A stretch of DNA of 50,517 nucleotides from Erwinia pyrifoliae DSM 12163 (GCF_000026985.1 NC_017390.1:691995-742511), one strand, 5' to 3'. Numbered from the stretch's first letter, positions 6,887 through 16,118 are shown. Numbers and translations are program-made. Notes: generated by a model not told the origin, from the sequence alone.

Positions 6887-8281
6887 ATGTCTACACCTCA
6901 AAACCATGCACAGGATATGGCTTTATCAGCCGTTTCTGCGGCAGATGAACGTCTCACCACTCGCGAAGGGCGCAAAGATTTCTGGCGCGCCACCCTGTCA
7001 TGTTGGCTGGGTACTGCGATGGAATATGCCGATTTTGCGCTATACGGACTGGCCGCCGGTATTATTTTTGGCGATGTCTTCTTCCCCGAATCGACGCCTG
7101 CCATGGCACTGCTTTCTACCTTCGCTACCTGGTCGGTTGGTTTTATTGCCCGCCCGATTGGTGCACTCTTCTTCGGTTGGCTGGGTGACCGTAAAGGTCG
7201 CAAAACGGTAATGATCTCTACCATTATCCTGATGGGCGTCTCAACCACCCTTATTGGTCTTATTCCCAGCTACGCGTCGATTGGCCTGTGGGCGCCGGCC
7301 TGTTTAGTGCTATTGCGTTTCAGTCAGGGCTTCGGTGCCGGGGCGGAACTCTCCGGAGGCACGGTGACGCTGGCCGAATATGCGCCTACGCGGCGGCGCG
7401 GCCTTGTTTCCTCGATCATCGCACTGGGTTCAAACAGCGGTACGCTATTGGCTTCCCTGGTTTGGCTGGCGGTGGTGCAGATGGACCAGCAGTCACTGCT
7501 GGAATGGGGCTGGCGCATTCCGTTTCTGTGCAGCTCGCTGATTGCGCTGGTCGCGTTGTGGATCCGCCGTAACCTGAAAGAAACTCCGGTATTCGAACGT
7601 AAAAAAGCCGAGATGGAAACGCAGCGTGCACAGGTGCTGGCTACACGGTCACAGGTCCAGGATACGCGTTCTTTCTGGCGTCGTAGCCGTGCTTTTCTGA
7701 CCATGGTCGGTCTGCGTATCGGTGAGAATGGTCCTTCCTATCTGGCCCAGGGCTTTATTATCGGCTATGTGGTCAAAGTGCTGGCGGTAGATAAGTCGGT
7801 CGCCACCAGCGCGGTCTTAATTGCTTCACTGCTGGGCTTTCTGATCATACCGCTGGCTGGCTGGCTTTCGGATCGCTTTGGTCGCCGCATTACTTACCGT
7901 TGGTTCTGTCTGCTGTTAATCATCTATGCTTTCCCGGCCTTTATGCTGCTGGATTCGCGTGAACCCGCCATTGTCATTGCCACTATTGTGACGGGCATGG
8001 GGCTGGCATCGTTGGGGATCTTTGGCGTGCAGGCAGCGTGGGGCGTGGAAATGTTTGGCGTGCATCATCGCTATACTAAAATGGCCACGGCCAAAGAGCT
8101 GGGGTCGATTCTATCTGGTGGAACAGCACCGCTGGTGGCGGCGGCACTGCTTTCCTGGACAGGGCACTGGTGGCCGATTGCCACCTATTTTGCGGTGATG
8201 GCGACTATTGGTTTCCTTACCACCTTCGTGGCACCGGAAACGCGTGGGCGCGATCTTAATGCGGCAGAAGATGCGATATAA
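6887..8281 (+). CDS. MFS transporter, MHS (ProP/ShiA-like) type
   Basis: The 464-residue protein has the twelve-helix pattern of the major facilitator superfamily. It shows the motif GWLGDRKGRKTVM between helices 2 and 3, RFSQGFGAGAELSGG in helix 4, a second GWLSDRFGRR half-motif after helix 8, and a 40-residue charged linker in the middle. These fit the metabolite:H+ symporter family. The start MSTPQN at 6887, with CAGGGAA upstream, is preferred over in-frame starts further 5'. It precedes a LacI-type regulator and a nucleoside hydrolase in the same direction, so I infer that it imports a nucleoside or related compound. Confidence 0.85.
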   Translation: MSTPQNHAQDMALSAVSAADERLTTREGRKDFWRATLSCWLGTAMEYADFALYGLAAGIIFGDVFFPESTPAMALLSTFATWSVGFIARPIGALFFGWLGDRKGRKTVMISTIILMGVSTTLIGLIPSYASIGLWAPACLVLLRFSQGFGAGAELSGGTVTLAEYAPTRRRGLVSSIIALGSNSGTLLASLVWLAVVQMDQQSLLEWGWRIPFLCSSLIALVALWIRRNLKETPVFERKKAEMETQRAQVLATRSQVQDTRSFWRRSRAFLTMVGLRIGENGPSYLAQGFIIGYVVKVLAVDKSVATSAVLIASLLGFLIIPLAGWLSDRFGRRITYRWFCLLLIIYAFPAFMLLDSREPAIVIATIVTGMGLASLGIFGVQAAWGVEMFGVHHRYTKMATAKELGSILSGGTAPLVAAALLSWTGHWWPIATYFAVMATIGFLTTFVAPETRGRDLNAAEDAI

Positions 8282-8362
8282 CGACGAACTGACAGCGTCG
8301 TGATAGATGGGCCAGAGATTTTCTCTGGCCTTTATCGTTTCGATATATGGGGGGTATCAGCA

Positions 8363-9379
8363 GTGGCGAAACAGGTTAAGCAGCGCGCCACCCGAGCCGA
8401 TGTGGCGCAGGAGGCTGGCACGTCGGTGGCGGTGGTCAGTTACGTTGTCAACAACGGTCCGCGCCCGGTCGCTCCCGCAACGCGCGAAAGGGTACTGGCT
8501 GCGATCAAGAAAACCGGTTATCGGCCGAACAATGTCGCTCGGGCGCTGGCTTCAGGCACCACCAAAACCTACGGGCTGGTGGTGCCAAATATTGATAATG
8601 CGTTTGTTGCCTCTCTCGCTCATGAACTGCAACAGGAAGCGTTAGCCAACGATATGGTCATGCTGCTGGGCGATGCCGGCGACGATCGCAAACGCGAGCT
8701 GCAGCTGATCAATAACCTGTTGAGTCAGCAGATTAACGGGATCATTTATGTCAGCGTCGACCGCCATCCCTATATTGATGTTTTGCAAGCCAGCGGTACG
8801 CCATGCGTTATGCTCGACCGCGTCGATCCGGCTTTGCAGGTCAATGTGCTGCGCGTGGATGAGCGTGAAGCCGCGCGTCAGGTGACATCTCACCTGCTGA
8901 GTCATGGCTATCAGCAGGTGGGCATTATCTGCGGTCCGCTGGAAAGGCTTAACTCGCAGGACAGGCTGCATGGCTGGCGCGAGGCGCTGGCAGAATATGG
9001 CGTGCCGGAGCGCCCTGAGTGGATCTTCTCCACGCCTTATACCCGTCAGGGAGGCTATCAGGCGGCACAGCGAATGTTACAGGGCGGAACACTTCCGCGC
9101 GCGCTGTTTGCCACCAACGAGGCACAGGCCATTGGCTGTATTCGTGCCTTATCGGAGCACGGTATCAAGGTGCCGGATGACGTCGCGCTGGTGTGTTTTA
9201 ACGGAACTGACCAATCTGCTTATCACCTGCCGTCGCTGACGACCGCTCGTCAGCCGGTGCGTGAAATGGCAAAGGCTGCCATCAAAATGCTGGCGAACTG
9301 GAACGGAGAAACCGTGCTACGTGAGTTTTCTCATCAATTAGAAATTGGCGAGTCTTGCGGCTGCAAGCTGGTCAGATAA
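8363..9379 (+). CDS. LacI/GalR-family transcriptional regulator
   Basis: The N-terminus carries a helix-turn-helix (RATRADVAQEAGTSVAVVSY) and the hinge helix signature GYRPNNVARALASG, followed by a periplasmic-binding-protein-like sensor with GLVVPNIDNAFVA and CFNGTDQSAYHLPSLTT. The best start is GTG 8363, 7 bases after GGGGGG; a start further upstream would add a leader not seen in the family. The length of 338 residues is normal. It lies 81 bases after the transporter and 14 before the nucleoside hydrolase, so it probably represses this set until the substrate or a product is present. Confidence 0.9.
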   Translation: MAKQVKQRATRADVAQEAGTSVAVVSYVVNNGPRPVAPATRERVLAAIKKTGYRPNNVARALASGTTKTYGLVVPNIDNAFVASLAHELQQEALANDMVMLLGDAGDDRKRELQLINNLLSQQINGIIYVSVDRHPYIDVLQASGTPCVMLDRVDPALQVNVLRVDEREAARQVTSHLLSHGYQQVGIICGPLERLNSQDRLHGWREALAEYGVPERPEWIFSTPYTRQGGYQAAQRMLQGGTLPRALFATNEAQAIGCIRALSEHGIKVPDDVALVCFNGTDQSAYHLPSLTTARQPVREMAKAAIKMLANWNGETVLREFSHQLEIGESCGCKLVR

Positions 9380-9393
9380 AAAGATAACATCAG

Positions 9394-10380
9394 ATGAAAC
9401 GATTAATTATTGACTGCGATCCGGGGAATGGAATTGCAGGTGCCAACGTTGATGACGGGCTGGCTATCGCGTTGGCGCTGGCCGCGCCAGAGATTTCACT
9501 GGAACTGGTCACCACCGTAGCGGGGAATACCCCAAGCGAGATTGGTTACAGCGTGGCAAGAGATCTGATCGAGCGCGCAGGTCAATCGGTGCCGGTGATT
9601 AAAGGGGCGGATGCGGCGTTAATTGAACCCAGTGCACCGTGGCGTGGTGTCCTGGATTTGCGGGTGCACCAGCAGCAGTTGGCGCATCTTTGGCAGGGCG
9701 TACGCCAGCCACAAGTTTATTTACCGCCGCCGGAAGAAGCAGCCGATGCCATCGGACAACTGATTTGCGCCAATCCGGGTGAGATAACGCTGGTGGCAAT
9801 TGGTCCATTAACTAACGTTGCTCTGGCGCTGGAACGTTACCCGCAGATGGCTGATGCGGTGCAGAAAATTGCCATTATGGGCGGCGTATTTGCGCTGGAT
9901 GACTTTATCAAAGACACCAACTTTGGTATCGATCCTGAGGCGGCACACAAAGTGCTGACCAGCGGGGCGAACATCACGCTGGTGCCGATGGATGTCACCA
10001 GCCAAACGCGAATGACCCATCAGGATCTCGACCGTATTGCGCAAATAGACACGCCGCTGGCGCACTTTGTGACCGAGACGCTGCGCCCGTGGATCGATTA
10101 CTCCATGCAAACCCGACGTCTGGCGGGTTGCTGGATACATGATGCGCTGGTCGTCGCCTGGCTGCTCAACCAGCAGGTAGCGACCGCTGGTGACTATTTT
10201 GTCAATGTTGAACTGCGGGAAGGCATGACGCGCGGTAAATCATGGCGTTATCGCCACCCGCTGCGGCTTGATGTCGGTATTGGTCAGCCGCAGGGCAGCC
10301 CGGTGCAGGTATTGCAAACGGTTGATAACGCATTACTGCTGGCTATGTTGGAACAGTATCTGGCACAGCCATTGGGGTAA
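9394..10380 (+). CDS. Nucleoside hydrolase (IunH/Rih family)
   Basis: The 328-residue enzyme has the calcium-binding start of ribonucleoside hydrolases. The usual DxDPGxDDA is stretched here to DCDPGNGIAGANVDDG (D7, D9, D20, D21), with about seven extra residues between DPG and DD. Later family features are present: LVTTVAGNTP, LTNVALAL, KIAIMGG, DFIKDTNFGIDPEAA and IHDALVVAW. Members cleave the N-glycosidic bond of nucleosides to base plus ribose. The altered metal loop probably marks a subgroup with its own substrate preference. It is the last gene of the transporter-regulator-hydrolase set. Confidence 0.88.
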   Translation: MKRLIIDCDPGNGIAGANVDDGLAIALALAAPEISLELVTTVAGNTPSEIGYSVARDLIERAGQSVPVIKGADAALIEPSAPWRGVLDLRVHQQQLAHLWQGVRQPQVYLPPPEEAADAIGQLICANPGEITLVAIGPLTNVALALERYPQMADAVQKIAIMGGVFALDDFIKDTNFGIDPEAAHKVLTSGANITLVPMDVTSQTRMTHQDLDRIAQIDTPLAHFVTETLRPWIDYSMQTRRLAGCWIHDALVVAWLLNQQVATAGDYFVNVELREGMTRGKSWRYRHPLRLDVGIGQPQGSPVQVLQTVDNALLLAMLEQYLAQPLG

Positions 10381-10431
10381 TGGCAGATCGCCTGGGCGAG
10401 CCTCTGCTTTCATTCAGGTCCGCCCGTCAGA

Positions 10432-11838
10432 TCATTTCATTGACCGCTGCCAGCGCCAGCGGTCAATGGCCAGCAGAACTGGCAGGCTCACGCCCATCAC
10501 CGGTAAACTCACCGCGACCAATACCGTCAGCACCAGCAGCATCAGACGAATGCCGGGAGTTAACTGCCGCCAGCATCCCAGCAGCGTAGCGAACGGGGAC
10601 GTTTCTCCCGCCTGCGGACGTCGTAACCACCACATGCGGTAGCCAATCACAATCATCAGGCACAGCCCGAGGCCAAACAGCGCCAGTACCAGCTGATTGG
10701 CTATGCCGAACAGTACGCCCATATGCGCATCCACCCCCCAGCGCGTCAGCCTGGCCAGCAGGCCAAATTGCGCGAACGTTACTTTATCAACAATCGTATT
10801 ATTCTGTGGATCCACCGCCACGCTGTCCACCTGGGTCGGCCAGCGGTGGTCTGTCTCGGTTACTGTCCAGGCCTTATCCGTACGATAAGCCGGGCGGATT
10901 TCCAGCTTCGCCGCATCAATGCCTGCTGCGCGCGCCGCATGCAGTACGCTATCGAACCGGGCTGGATTGATGGTAACCGCCTCGCCGCCGTGCATTATCA
11001 TGCTGTGGCCGTGGTGCCCGGCATGCTCGTCCATTGCCATATCCATCGCCGGGGCGGGTTGAAGTGAGGTATTTACCACCGGCGTCATCCAGCCAAAATG
11101 GCTGCGCAACAGGGCGATGTTATCCCCGGCCCAGCGTGACCAGGTTAGCCCGGTGGCAGAGAAAAACACCATTCCGAGCAACAACGCCAGGCCAACAGCC
11201 GTGTGCCATCGGCGAAATCGCCCCAGGCGCCGTGCCGGCGGGGGTTGGGGAGTTGACGATTGACGGCGCGCGGCGCGGTTGCTTGCCCACAGCAGCGCCC
11301 CCCCGAATGCGGCAACCCACAACCAGCTGGCCGCCAGCTCACTGTAAATACGGCCGACATCGCCCAACAGCAAATTGCGGTGCAGGTAATCCAGCCAGGT
11401 ACGCAGGGGGAGTATGCCGCTGGTGCCGTACACCGTCATGACGCCGCGTACCTCCAGGGTTTTTGGATCGATAAATACTGCGCGTGTTTCCGAGGGAGCA
11501 AGATCGGCTCGGTAAAACATCACGCGGGTGGTTTCCCCCTGGTAGGGCGCGGGGCGCACGGCGGCAATCTGCGCGTCTGCGCCGATAAACTCACTGGCGC
11601 GAACGACCTGAGCGGAGAGCGGCTGGTCAGCACCAGATGATGAAATGAACAGCTGCCGTTGATAAAGCACCTTCTCCAGCTGCGGGGTGACAACGTACAG
11701 GGTGCCGGTGAACGCGGCGATAAAAATAAACGGGGCGATAAACAGCCCAATATCGAAATGCAGACGACGCAGCAGCGGTAGCAGGCTGCTGCGGGCAGAG
11801 GTGGCGTGCGCGGGCGCATGCCGGATTTGTTCTGACAT
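10432..11838 (-). CDS. PepSY-associated transmembrane protein
   Basis: The start MSEQIRH at 11838 has GGAAGAG just upstream and is preferred over the ATG four codons earlier; it gives 468 residues. The layout is typical of PepSY_TM proteins (PiuB-like): helix 1 (GLFIAPFIFIAAFTGTLYVV), a periplasmic PepSY region, further helices near SWLWVAAFGGALLWA and LALLLGMVFFSATGL, a His/Met-rich loop (MDMAMDEHAGHHGHSM) and two C-terminal helices. Such proteins are found next to iron and copper uptake genes, and some act as ferric-siderophore reductases. The His/Met loop suggests metal binding. A DUF2946 gene lies 82 bases upstream on the same strand. Confidence 0.85.
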   Translation of the reverse strand: MSEQIRHAPAHATSARSSLLPLLRRLHFDIGLFIAPFIFIAAFTGTLYVVTPQLEKVLYQRQLFISSSGADQPLSAQVVRASEFIGADAQIAAVRPAPYQGETTRVMFYRADLAPSETRAVFIDPKTLEVRGVMTVYGTSGILPLRTWLDYLHRNLLLGDVGRIYSELAASWLWVAAFGGALLWASNRAARRQSSTPQPPPARRLGRFRRWHTAVGLALLLGMVFFSATGLTWSRWAGDNIALLRSHFGWMTPVVNTSLQPAPAMDMAMDEHAGHHGHSMIMHGGEAVTINPARFDSVLHAARAAGIDAAKLEIRPAYRTDKAWTVTETDHRWPTQVDSVAVDPQNNTIVDKVTFAQFGLLARLTRWGVDAHMGVLFGIANQLVLALFGLGLCLMIVIGYRMWWLRRPQAGETSPFATLLGCWRQLTPGIRLMLLVLTVLVAVSLPVMGVSLPVLLAIDRWRWQRSMK

Positions 11839-11920
11839 AAACTCTTCCATCCGCCTGTTTACCAGGCATAAACCACGGGCTGCGGGGATTTCCCACAGTC
11901 AATATGTCACGGGATTAACG

Positions 11921-12361
11921 TCAAGCTCGGTAGCGGGGTGGGGCGCGTGGGTGGAAGAAGCCTGGGGTAAAAAGGGTCGGCGGCGGCGGGGATCGCGTCA
12001 CGTCCGGGATCCCCGCCGCCAGTAAGGCTGACCATAGCAGCAATGACGGCAGCAGATCGAGCGGCAGATGCACCAGCAGCAGGCAGTAGCCGCAGGCGCT
12101 GTCATCCATTACCGGCAGCACCGGGCGTTTGGTATTGTCGGCAGCTGAATCGGCTGCGGCCAGCGAACGATCGTCCGCTGATATATCCCACTCTGCCTCC
12201 ATCGCCATGCCCATGGCGTGATGCATCATCATGCTGTCGCCGCCGCGTTGCTGCGCCAGTGATTTTGAAATCACCGGAGCGATAAACAGCAGCAGCATGG
12301 CCAGCAGGGCAGAGCAGGCGGCAAAACGGCGATGTGTGACAGAGTGCAGGATCGTCAACAT
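11921..12361 (-). CDS. DUF2946 domain protein
   Basis: The 146-residue protein begins with an export/anchor helix (FAACSALLAMLLLFIAPVI), followed by a Met/His-rich stretch (GDSMMMHHAMGMAMEAEW) and the DUF2946 signature CGYCLLLVHLPL, then a hydrophobic segment and a Pro-rich tail. DUF2946 proteins are periplasmic or membrane proteins of unknown function commonly beside copper or TonB/PepSY genes. Here the gene precedes the PepSY membrane protein on the same strand, so both may serve metal handling in the envelope. Confidence 0.8.
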   Translation of the reverse strand: MLTILHSVTHRRFAACSALLAMLLLFIAPVISKSLAQQRGGDSMMMHHAMGMAMEAEWDISADDRSLAAADSAADNTKRPVLPVMDDSACGYCLLLVHLPLDLLPSLLLWSALLAAGIPDVTRSPPPPTLFTPGFFHPRAPPRYRA

Positions 12362-12566
12362 CCTTCTCAGAACCAGGAATATTCTGTGGGATTGTACTGG
12401 AATTTACGGCGCGAGGTAAAAAGGAATACTGTCGAACGTGCTTATTTTGGCGAAATAACCTTGATGATGACCGGCGGGCTTTTTCACCGCCGCCAGCACT
12501 GACCATCGTCTGCTGTCCGGCAGACAGGCCATCATTGTCATACTGAAAACCTGTTGAGGAGCCTGC

Positions 12567-12960
12567 ATGGCGGGTCACGATATCGGATTGACGCATATGG
12601 CATTTGTCATTGCGGATCGGCCAAAAAACATCGGTTTTTACCCGCACGGCACCGGAATGCAGATAATACATCAGCGGGAGCCAGCTATTGCTGCGGCGGA
12701 GAAAGTCGCCTGGCTGTCCGGTTTAACCCGATCGTGTGCGCTTGCCTGGTGCAGACGAGCACCAGGCAAGATATGCCGCTGGGGGCATTTGGCCATCCTG
12801 GCGTTGCCTGTGCCAGCCGTGAAAAGCTGGCTGACAACGCGCAGATGGCGCGGCAAGAAGGGGGTTGCGGCGTGCACCGCCACCGTTAGCACAGCCGGTA
12901 GGCTATGGCGCATTTCTTGCCGATCCGTACGGCAATACGCTTGAGCTGTTACAGGGTTAG
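12567..12960 (+). pseudogene. VOC-family (glyoxalase-like) gene with two frameshifts
   Basis: The reading frame starts MAGHDIGLTHMAFVIAD and shows the first half of a vicinal-oxygen-chelate module up to VAWLSGLTRS. Homology then continues in another frame (CLVQTSTRQDMPLGAFGHPG and SREKLADNAQMARQEGG) and ends in the third frame with YGAFLADPYGNTLELLQG before TAG at 12958. Metal ligands expected of the family (His near the start, Glu in LELL) fall in different frames, so the gene cannot make a working enzyme. The breaks lie near 12725-12740 and 12880-12900. Confidence 0.75.
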
Positions 12961-13170
12961 CAGGTCTGTCTGGAAGTGATGGCGGTCGGCAAAGCCTACT
13001 CCCGCAGCGGAGATTGTGTTGTACGGCTAATGATTCGTCTGGTAACACAATATCGCTTACATTTACATTCTGATGCGAAGACTGACAAATGCGCCCGGGG
13101 TCATGCTGCAATGACATGATATAAACAAATAATTAACATCTTACTCCGCCTTCAGACAGGAAACAGCCTA

Positions 13171-14376
13171 ATGCTCAACTGGACTTCCACCCAGCGCAAT
13201 GTGGCGTTTGCCAGCTTTGCCAGCTGGACGCTGGACGCATTTGACTTCTTTATTTTGGTCTTTGTGCTTAGTGATATCGCCGTCAACTTCCACACCCGTA
13301 TTTCCGAGGTCTCGCTGGCGATAATGCTGACGCTGGCGGTACGGCCTGTCGGCGCGCTGCTGTTTGGCCGTCTGGCGGAAAAATATGGCCGCAGGCCGAT
13401 CCTGATGGTCAATATCATCACTTTCACCCTGTTTGAACTGCTGTCCGCCTGGTCGCCGACGCTGGAATGGTTCCTGATTTTCCGCGTGATTTACGGTGTG
13501 GCAATGGGCGGCGTGTGGGGCGTGGCTTCATCGCTGGCGATGGAAACCATACCTGACCGTTCACGGGGATTGATGTCCGGGGTATTCCAGGCGGGTTACC
13601 CATGCGGTTATCTGCTGGCTTCGGTGGTTTTCGGCCTGTGCTACTCGCTGGTGGGCTGGCGCGGTATGTTCCTGATAGGCGCACTGCCGATCCTGCTGCT
13701 GCCGTTTATCTGGTTTAAAGTGCCTGAATCGCCGGCATGGCTGGCAGCGCGTCAGCGCAAAGAAAACGTGGCGCTGCTGCCGGTGCTTAAAAGCCACTGG
13801 AAGTTGTGCGTTTATCTGGTATTGCTGATGGCCTGCTTTAACTTTTTCAGCCACGGTACGCAGGATCTCTACCCGACCTTCCTTAAAGTGCAGCACGGAC
13901 TGGAACCGCACATCATCAGCATTATTGCCATCTTCTATAACATTGCGGCGATGCTGGGCGGGGTTTTCTTTGGCGTACTGTCGGAGAAAATTGGCCGTAA
14001 AAAAGCGATTATCATCGCAGTTATTCTTGCGCTACCGATATTGCCGTTATGGGCCTTCTCCAGCGGTTCCTGGGCCATCGGTATCGGCGCGTTTCTGATG
14101 CAGTTTATGGTGCAGGGTGCCTGGGGCGTGGTGCCGACTTATCTGAGCGAACTGGTACCCGCAAATGTGCGTGCGGTACTGCCGGGGTTTGTCTACCAGC
14201 TGGGAAACCTGATTGCTTCGGTGAATGCCACCTTGCAATCCGGCATTGCGGAAGCGCACGGTAATAATTACGGGCTGGCGATGGCTATCGTTGCCGCAAC
14301 GGTAGCGGTGCTGATCTGCCTGATTGTTGCCGTCGGTCGTGAAACGCGCGGTATCAGGATTTCGGGCCAGTCTTAG
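13171..14376 (+). CDS. MFS transporter (carboxylate/sialate-type)
   Basis: The 401-residue protein has twelve predicted helices. FASWTLDAFDFFILVFVLSD in helix 1 and GRLAEKYGRRPIL after helix 2 recall the SHS lactate-transporter and NanT-like group; GVLSEKIGRKKA is the second-half copy of the loop motif. RVIYGVAMGGVWGVASSL is the expected helix 4. The ribosome binding site AGACAGGAAA lies just before the ATG. The gene stands alone, with a GC-rich hairpin after it. A monocarboxylate substrate is a family-based guess. Confidence 0.82.
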   Translation: MLNWTSTQRNVAFASFASWTLDAFDFFILVFVLSDIAVNFHTRISEVSLAIMLTLAVRPVGALLFGRLAEKYGRRPILMVNIITFTLFELLSAWSPTLEWFLIFRVIYGVAMGGVWGVASSLAMETIPDRSRGLMSGVFQAGYPCGYLLASVVFGLCYSLVGWRGMFLIGALPILLLPFIWFKVPESPAWLAARQRKENVALLPVLKSHWKLCVYLVLLMACFNFFSHGTQDLYPTFLKVQHGLEPHIISIIAIFYNIAAMLGGVFFGVLSEKIGRKKAIIIAVILALPILPLWAFSSGSWAIGIGAFLMQFMVQGAWGVVPTYLSELVPANVRAVLPGFVYQLGNLIASVNATLQSGIAEAHGNNYGLAMAIVAATVAVLICLIVAVGRETRGIRISGQS

Positions 14377-14390
14377 CATCTTACGTAACG

Positions 14391-14411
14391 GGCCGGCCTC
14401 AGCAGCCGGCC
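14391..14411 (+). terminator. Strong GC hairpin after the MFS gene
   Basis: The arms GGCCGGC (14391-14397) and GCCGGCC (14405-14411) enclose a 7-base loop, starting 14 bases after the transporter stop. There is no T-run behind it, so it may stabilise the 3' end rather than terminate on its own. Confidence 0.4.
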
Positions 14412-14541
14412 AGCCCACCTTAAACGGTGATAAAGCGCGCCGCCGCCGGATATCAATGCGGTAACCCGTAAGTGAATACTTTTTTTTGCTAATAAAAAGT
14501 TAAATCAGAGAGGCTGGCTCGCAGCGCCGTTCGGCCGGGTG

Positions 14542-15639
14542 TTATACGATATCTGCAGGTTTACCGAGCGGTCTGTTTAACGCGTCCTGAAGGTGGATAA
14601 CCCTGTTACGCCCCCGGCTTTTAGCCAGGTATAATGCGCGATCGGCATGGGCCAGCGCCTTGTCAAAGTCATCTGCCATTAAGGGCGCAATCCCCACGCT
14701 GATGGTGACGTGAGTAGCGACCTTATTGTTGAATCGGTGGGGGATCTCAAGACCCAGAACGAACTCACGAATACGTTCGGCCTGCTTTATGGCCATGGAT
14801 TCGGTGGCGTTAGTCAGTAATACCAGAAATTCTTCTCCGCCATAGCGGGTAACAATATCACGGGAGCGCACCGCGTCGCGGATAGCCACCGACACGCGCG
14901 TCAGCGCCTGATCGCCCATCGCGTGACCGTAATTATCGTTATAGGCTTTGAAGTGGTCGATATCCAGCAGCATAACATAATGGTTGCCCATGTGTTTATC
15001 GAGGATATCCGCCAGCCGGTTCTTAAGCCCGCGTCGGTTATACAGCCCGGTCAGCGGGTCCAGCATACTCAGGTCACAGTAGGTTTCCTTCTCTTCATAG
15101 AGCTGGCGAACCAGACGCCGGGTGAACTTATCGCTCTGCCGCTGCATCAGATGATGCAGAGTAAAACCCATCAGCGGCAGAATAATGATAAACAGGATGA
15201 TCAGCATATTTTGGCTTTTATCGAGCGTCAGTACGGCGATCGAAGCCGGTGCTGTATGCAGGATAAAGGCCGGCAGATAGTCACCCAGCGCAATAGCGCT
15301 GATAAATAATACGCTGACCAGCGCGACCAGAAGATAAGCGCCATCAAGAAATAAACCCTGCTGATACCTGATAATGATATGCCATGCCCAAAGTATTCCG
15401 ATTAACGCCGCCGCGAGATTTAATAGCGGTAACTTTATTGCAGGTTTTAACAGCATTAACGCGATTATGCCGGCACTGGTGACGATAATGGCGATGGTCG
15501 GCACGGTGACAGTCAATGTTGCATGATGAATAACGCGAAGGATGCAAAAGGTTGCCGTAGCGGTGTTGAGGAAAAGAAATAGCATCAACGACAGCCGTTG
15601 CTTGCTGTCCAGTAACTCATCGTAGCTTTGCAAATTCAT
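14542..15639 (-). CDS. Membrane-bound diguanylate cyclase (GGDEF)
   Basis: The first 165 of 365 residues hold about six hydrophobic helices. A linker leads to a GGDEF domain with DPLTGLYNRRG (194-204), LLDIDHFKAYND and the active-site loop GGEEF (267-271). The product-inhibition I-site RxxD is present as RSRD (258-261), exactly five residues before GGEEF. An active, c-di-GMP-producing and feedback-inhibited enzyme is expected, making c-di-GMP from two GTP. The membrane part is a possible MASE-type sensor. In Erwinia, c-di-GMP promotes biofilm and represses motility; the role of this paralogue is unknown. It stands alone on the minus strand. Confidence 0.92.
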   Translation of the reverse strand: MNLQSYDELLDSKQRLSLMLFLFLNTATATFCILRVIHHATLTVTVPTIAIIVTSAGIIALMLLKPAIKLPLLNLAAALIGILWAWHIIIRYQQGLFLDGAYLLVALVSVLFISAIALGDYLPAFILHTAPASIAVLTLDKSQNMLIILFIIILPLMGFTLHHLMQRQSDKFTRRLVRQLYEEKETYCDLSMLDPLTGLYNRRGLKNRLADILDKHMGNHYVMLLDIDHFKAYNDNYGHAMGDQALTRVSVAIRDAVRSRDIVTRYGGEEFLVLLTNATESMAIKQAERIREFVLGLEIPHRFNNKVATHVTISVGIAPLMADDFDKALAHADRALYLAKSRGRNRVIHLQDALNRPLGKPADIV

Positions 15640-15816
15640 TATATTTACTCGTGACTGCCCTGAAATATCAACGTGCCAACACCGTTAAGCCACTGATTCA
15701 TAGTGGAATAGCTTAGAGTCGTTATGGTGAGAATTTTCTGGAGTGTGGTTGTCAATCTATCATTTAAAAACAGCACTGTCATCAGCAAGGAGAATTCCCC
15801 AACAATTGTTGCTGCA

Positions 15817-15860
15817 AATTGATAATGATTACCATATGATATTGGTAATCATTATCAATT
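15817..15860. promoter_or_regulatory. Double Fur box upstream of the DUF1435 gene
   Basis: Two perfect 17-base arms, AATTGATAATGATTACC (15817-15833) and its reverse complement (15844-15860), flank a 10-base AT-rich centre. Each arm holds a 7-1-7 type Fur site (TGATAATGATTACCA and TGGTAATCATTATCA). The site ends 24 bases before the start codon, so iron-loaded Fur should repress the gene. Confidence 0.85.
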
Positions 15861-15884
15861 AAGACGTTAAGGGGATGCCGGATA

Positions 15885-16118
15885 ATGTTCAAAAGAATGG
15901 ATAGTGGCTGGGGCGTGCTGGTGCCCTGTGCAATGATGCCATTGCTGGCGCTGATGAAACTGTCATTTGGCGAATGGCGCGTGCTGATGGTGGCGGCGTT
16001 TCTGGCAACCGTGTTAATGCTGTTTCATCAGCGCCTGCGTCACTTTCTGCTGCTGCCGTCCTGCATTGCTGTGGGCGGTGGGCTTGCTGCGGTCTCGGCG
16101 AATTTCAGCTCGATATAA
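15885..16118 (+). CDS. yjjZ: DUF1435 small membrane protein (YjjZ-like)
   Basis: The 77-residue protein has three hydrophobic segments (GVLVPCAMMPLLALM, RVLMVAAFLATVLMLF, HFLLLPSCIAVGGGLAAV) with basic loops, as in DUF1435 proteins such as E. coli YjjZ. The neighbourhood agrees: in E. coli yjjZ is followed by the leuV-P-Q tRNA cluster and rsmC, as here. AGGGGAT lies upstream of the start. The strong Fur site in front makes it an iron-starvation gene. The molecular function is unknown; the name rests on family and gene order. Confidence 0.75.
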   Translation: MFKRMDSGWGVLVPCAMMPLLALMKLSFGEWRVLMVAAFLATVLMLFHQRLRHFLLLPSCIAVGGGLAAVSANFSSI

